DNA of 64,000 nucleotides from Streptomyces roseolus (lineage in GTDB: Bacteria > Actinomycetota > Actinomycetes > Streptomycetales > Streptomycetaceae): assembly GCF_014649855.1 (NCBI RefSeq), contig NZ_BMTV01000032.1:22161-86160 (forward strand), given 5' to 3'. The translations under genes and the position numbers were made by a program. The notes beneath the pieces were generated by a model that did no database searches, was not told the DNA's origin, and saw only the letters and a list, made by a program, of their open reading frames with translations. Positions 62,337 through 64,000 of this stretch are shown here, in pieces. Numbering within the stretch: the first letter of the stretch is position 1; every line of letters begins with the position of its first letter.

Positions 62337-63536
62337 TCAGACCGCGTGCCCGGAGGTGTCCGTCGTGCGGACCGCGCGCTCCCGCAGCCGCCGGGGCCGG
62401 GCCTTGCCGTCCTTGGGCCAGGAGTGCGCACCGGGTTTGCGGGCCTCTTCGGTCAGGTGCTTGACGCTGAACGCGCAGGCGAGTTCCTTGAGCTTCGCCC
62501 CCGCGCGTCCGCCGACGTAGATTCCCATCGCCCGGTCGTCCTTGTGGGCGATCTGGAAGATCGCCGTGCGCCGGCCGAAGCTGAGGCACATCGCGTGGAA
62601 CGCCACGTCCACCGGCTCGGGGCGGCGGCCGTCGATCCGGGCCAGCACCGTGTCGGCCGCGTGCGCGCCGAGGCAGCCGGCCACGTAGGCGCTCATCCGG
62701 AACGGCAGGTCCGAGGGGGCCGCGCAGTCCCCGGCCGCGACGATCCGCTCGTCGTCCACGCCGGTGAGCGTCTCGTCGGTGAGCAGGCGTCCGACGGCGT
62801 CGGTGCGCAGTCCGCTGCGCGCCGCCAGGTCCGGGACGCCGAAGCCGGCGGTCCAGACGGTGAGCCCGCCGGGCACCACGCGGCCGTCGGCGAGCCGGAC
62901 CTCCTCCGCCGTGACCTCGGTCACCTTCGTGCCGGGGCCGTCGAGCACGGCGACCCCGAGGGCGGCGAACCGGCGGGCGGCCGAGCGCCGCGCCCTGGGG
63001 TGCAGGTACGGGCCGAGGACGCCTCCGCAGACCAGCGTGACCGGGCGGCCGCCCTCGGCGATCTCGGCGGCCGTCTCGATGCCGGTCGGGCCGGCGCCGA
63101 CGACGGTGACCGGGGCCCCGGCGGGCAGTTCCGCGACGGCGGCGCGGAGCCGCTCGGCCGATTCCAGCTCGGCGACGTGGTGGGCGTGGTCGGCGACGCC
63201 GGGGACGTCCGGGCGGGCGCCGGTGGAGCCGACGGCGTAGACGAGCCGGTCGTATCCGACCGTGGCGCCCGACTCCAGGGTGACCACGCGCGCGTGGGCG
63301 TCGATCCGGGCCACGGAGTCCACGACGAGCCGGACGCGCTCCGCCAGGACCTCCTCGTACCGGACGACCGCCGGGTGGCTGCCGCCGACCAGCTGGTGGA
63401 GGCGGAGCCGGGGGACGAAGGTCGGGCGGGGGTTGACCACCGTCACGTCCACGTCCGCGCGTCCGCTGAGCCGGTTGGCCGCCATGACGCCGGCGTACCC
63501 GCCGCCGATCACGACCACTTCGGTGTTCCCGCCCAT
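62337..63536 (-). CDS. FAD-dependent NAD(P)H oxidoreductase, ECF41-associated
   Basis: The protein has 399 residues. Two Rossmann loops, VVVIGGGYAGVMAANRLSG and VTVVGAGPTGIETAAEIAEG, and IVAAGDCAAPS near the end show an NDH-2/disulfide-reductase-like fold. The substrate is unknown; the CGGVLG segment is not a redox-active pair. The C-terminal extension (about 330-399) is basic. ATG 63536 has AAGGAG 8 nt upstream. The sigma gene starts 31 nt after its stop. A candidate ECF41 promoter lies about 75 bp upstream (63611-63637). Confidence 0.87.
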   Translation of the reverse strand: MGGNTEVVVIGGGYAGVMAANRLSGRADVDVTVVNPRPTFVPRLRLHQLVGGSHPAVVRYEEVLAERVRLVVDSVARIDAHARVVTLESGATVGYDRLVYAVGSTGARPDVPGVADHAHHVAELESAERLRAAVAELPAGAPVTVVGAGPTGIETAAEIAEGGRPVTLVCGGVLGPYLHPRARRSAARRFAALGVAVLDGPGTKVTEVTAEEVRLADGRVVPGGLTVWTAGFGVPDLAARSGLRTDAVGRLLTDETLTGVDDERIVAAGDCAAPSDLPFRMSAYVAGCLGAHAADTVLARIDGRRPEPVDVAFHAMCLSFGRRTAIFQIAHKDDRAMGIYVGGRAGAKLKELACAFSVKHLTEEARKPGAHSWPKDGKARPRRLRERAVRTTDTSGHAV

Positions 63537-63610
63537 GGCGTCGTCTCCTTCGTCCCGGGCCGAGCCCCGGATCTCTCCCGGGCCGGCCCCCTTCAGGGGT
63601 TCGAGCACAG

Positions 63611-63637
63611 GACACCGGGCGGGCGACGGCTGTGACG
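63611..63637 (-). promoter_or_regulatory. Candidate ECF41-type promoter of the oxidoreductase-sigma operon
   Basis: On the reverse strand CGTCACA (63637-63631), 16 bp, then TGTC (63614-63611). The published ECF41 consensus as I recall it is TGTCACA-N16-CGTC, so each element has one mismatch. TGTGACG is repeated at 63641-63647. The leader to the ATG would be about 70 nt. Confidence 0.4.
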
Positions 63638-63655
63638 TGGTGTGACGCAGGTCAC

Positions 63656-63784
63656 TTATTCATTGATGGGATCCGGGCGGAAGGGGAGCGGGCGAGGACC
63701 GTGCAACGGATGACCCTCGTGAAGCAGGAAGCTCGTGTCGGGGGAGAGTCCCGCGTCCGCGATCGCGGCGATCTTCGGGCTCAT
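63656..63784 (-). CDS. Possible small ORF, function unknown
   Basis: There are 42 codons: MSPKIAAIADAGLSPDTSFL, then a His/Pro-rich end. A perfect 22-bp palindrome covers its start (63783-63804). There is no Shine-Dalgarno sequence. It could be a truncated gene, a leader peptide, or chance. It lies on the same strand as the oxidoreductase operon, whose promoter is just downstream. Confidence 0.25.
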   Translation of the reverse strand: MSPKIAAIADAGLSPDTSFLLHEGHPLHGPRPLPFRPDPINE

Positions 63785-63804
63785 GAGCGCTCGTGAGCGC
63801 TCAT
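63783..63804. promoter_or_regulatory. 22-bp perfect inverted repeat
   Basis: ATGAGCGCTC and GAGCGCTCAT flank GT. Each arm also holds the self-palindrome GAGCGCTC. It looks like an operator for a dimeric regulator, but no regulator gene is next to it. Confidence 0.5.
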
Positions 63805-63837
63805 CGCGACAGGGAAGCTCTCCGGCGCTCAAGGGCG

Positions 63838-63930
63838 ATGGCTGTCGGTCGGGGGAGCTCACCCGCCCCGCGGGCCCGCAATCCGGACGAGACCCCGCTC
63901 AGCCGGTACCTCAAGCGCCGGCTCGCCTAG
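63838..63930 (+). pseudogene. Possible gene remnant ending at the IS junction
   Basis: The frame ends PDETPLSRYLKRRLA and TAG, a plausible natural C-terminus, but only 30 codons remain and no ribosome site exists. The stop codon's last base is the first base of the IS-like end (CTAG/GGGTCTG). It may be the tail of a disrupted gene or chance. Confidence 0.25.
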
Positions 63931-64000
63931 GGTCTGTTGCGAAAGTGGATCTTGTTCGTTGATGATCACGTCCTGTGGGACGTGGGGATCTGACGAACGG
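63930..64000 (+). mobile_element. Left end of an IS5-like insertion sequence (partial)
   Basis: GGGTCTGTTGCGAAAGTGG is like the terminal inverted repeats of IS5/IS6-type elements. It follows CTAG, a known IS5-group target. The transposase start lies 45 nt inside. The rest, including the right end and target duplication, is beyond the window. Confidence 0.6.
63975..64000 (+). CDS. IS5-like transposase, first codons only
   Basis: GTG 63975 reads M/V-G-R-G-D-L-T-N, the start pattern of many Streptomyces IS5-family transposases (GRGDLTxxxW). A stop codon 12 nt upstream in the same frame supports this start. Eight full codons are visible; the catalytic DDE region is outside the window. Confidence 0.5.

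Larger units (their letters stand above)
63537..63929. other. Intergenic region between the ECF41 operon and the IS element
   Basis: This 393-nt stretch has the operon promoter, one small reverse ORF, a 22-bp palindrome and a 30-codon forward ORF, each listed separately. None of the ORFs matches a family I recognise. The area may include gene remnants left by insertion or deletion. Confidence 0.5.

Noticed and set aside
61626..63635. A 669-codon open frame on the + strand
   Set aside because: It is antisense to the ECF41 sigma factor and oxidoreductase, which carry clear motifs and good ribosome sites.

Overview
This is the replication-origin region of a Streptomyces chromosome (or a very close relative). 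It is GC-rich, many genes start with GTG, and the gene order rpmH-dnaA-oriC-dnaN-gnd-recF-dciA-gyrB-gyrA is the Streptomyces one. The developmental pair ssgR/ssgA sits at the left edge. Eleven exact copies of the Streptomyces parS 14-mer GTTTCACGTGAAAC are present. Most of the window is conserved core genome. The only mobile DNA I see is one end of an insertion sequence at the right edge.

Layout. 1-6 kb: ssgA (partial), ssgR, small membrane and cupin proteins, a tyrosine phosphatase coupled to a Cys/Met-metabolism PLP enzyme, a NUDIX protein and a flavohemoprotein. 6-11 kb: two acetyltransferases, a MarR regulator, a serine hydrolase and the replicative helicase dnaB, which has its own DnaA-box cluster upstream. 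11-15 kb: a MATE transporter and the rpsF-ssb-rpsR-rplI cluster. 15-24.5 kb: cell-wall genes (femX, an alanine-racemase-like gene, a GT87-type membrane protein, a class A penicillin-binding protein), then a PadR repressor and ino1. 24.5-37 kb: an MFS protein, cca, and a long rightward run DUF6049-murJ-pseudokinase-sigM-anti-sigma-trxB-trxA. 37-44 kb: a leftward run rpmH-rnpA-yidD-yidC-khpB-rsmG-parA-parB. 44-56.7 kb: dnaA, oriC with about 20 DnaA boxes, dnaN, gnd, recF, dciA, gyrB, gyrA and a DUF3566 protein. 56.8-64 kb: tRNA-Ile, a DLW-39 protein, a secreted protein, a Ser/Thr kinase with an HTH protein, tRNA-Ala, an ECF41-type sigma operon, and the start of an IS5-like element.

How it fits together. 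DnaA, DnaN, RecF, DciA, DnaB, SSB and gyrase are the initiation and elongation machinery around oriC. ParA/ParB and the parS sites organise and segregate the origin. All parS copies lie on the dnaA side of oriC (6.1-40.4 kb) and mostly between convergent genes. MurJ, its separately encoded pseudokinase, SigM and its anti-sigma, thioredoxin, FemX and the PBP form an envelope module that matches the mycobacterial mviN-sigM-trxB2-trxC region gene for gene, except that the MurJ and kinase-like parts are separate and the mutT4 and cwlM positions differ.

The most interesting signals are mostly in non-coding DNA or dual-use coding DNA: DnaA boxes outside oriC (upstream of dnaB, and inside the start of dciA), parS sites read as codons Val-Ser-Arg-Glu-Thr in three places, a 33-bp perfect palindrome on a PadR promoter with a hairpin before ino1, three 22-bp tandem repeats at the oriC edge, palindromes around ssgR/ssgA, and a candidate ECF41-type promoter. 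I found no wholly new multi-gene system. Orthologue statements are from memory of gene order and families, not from searches.
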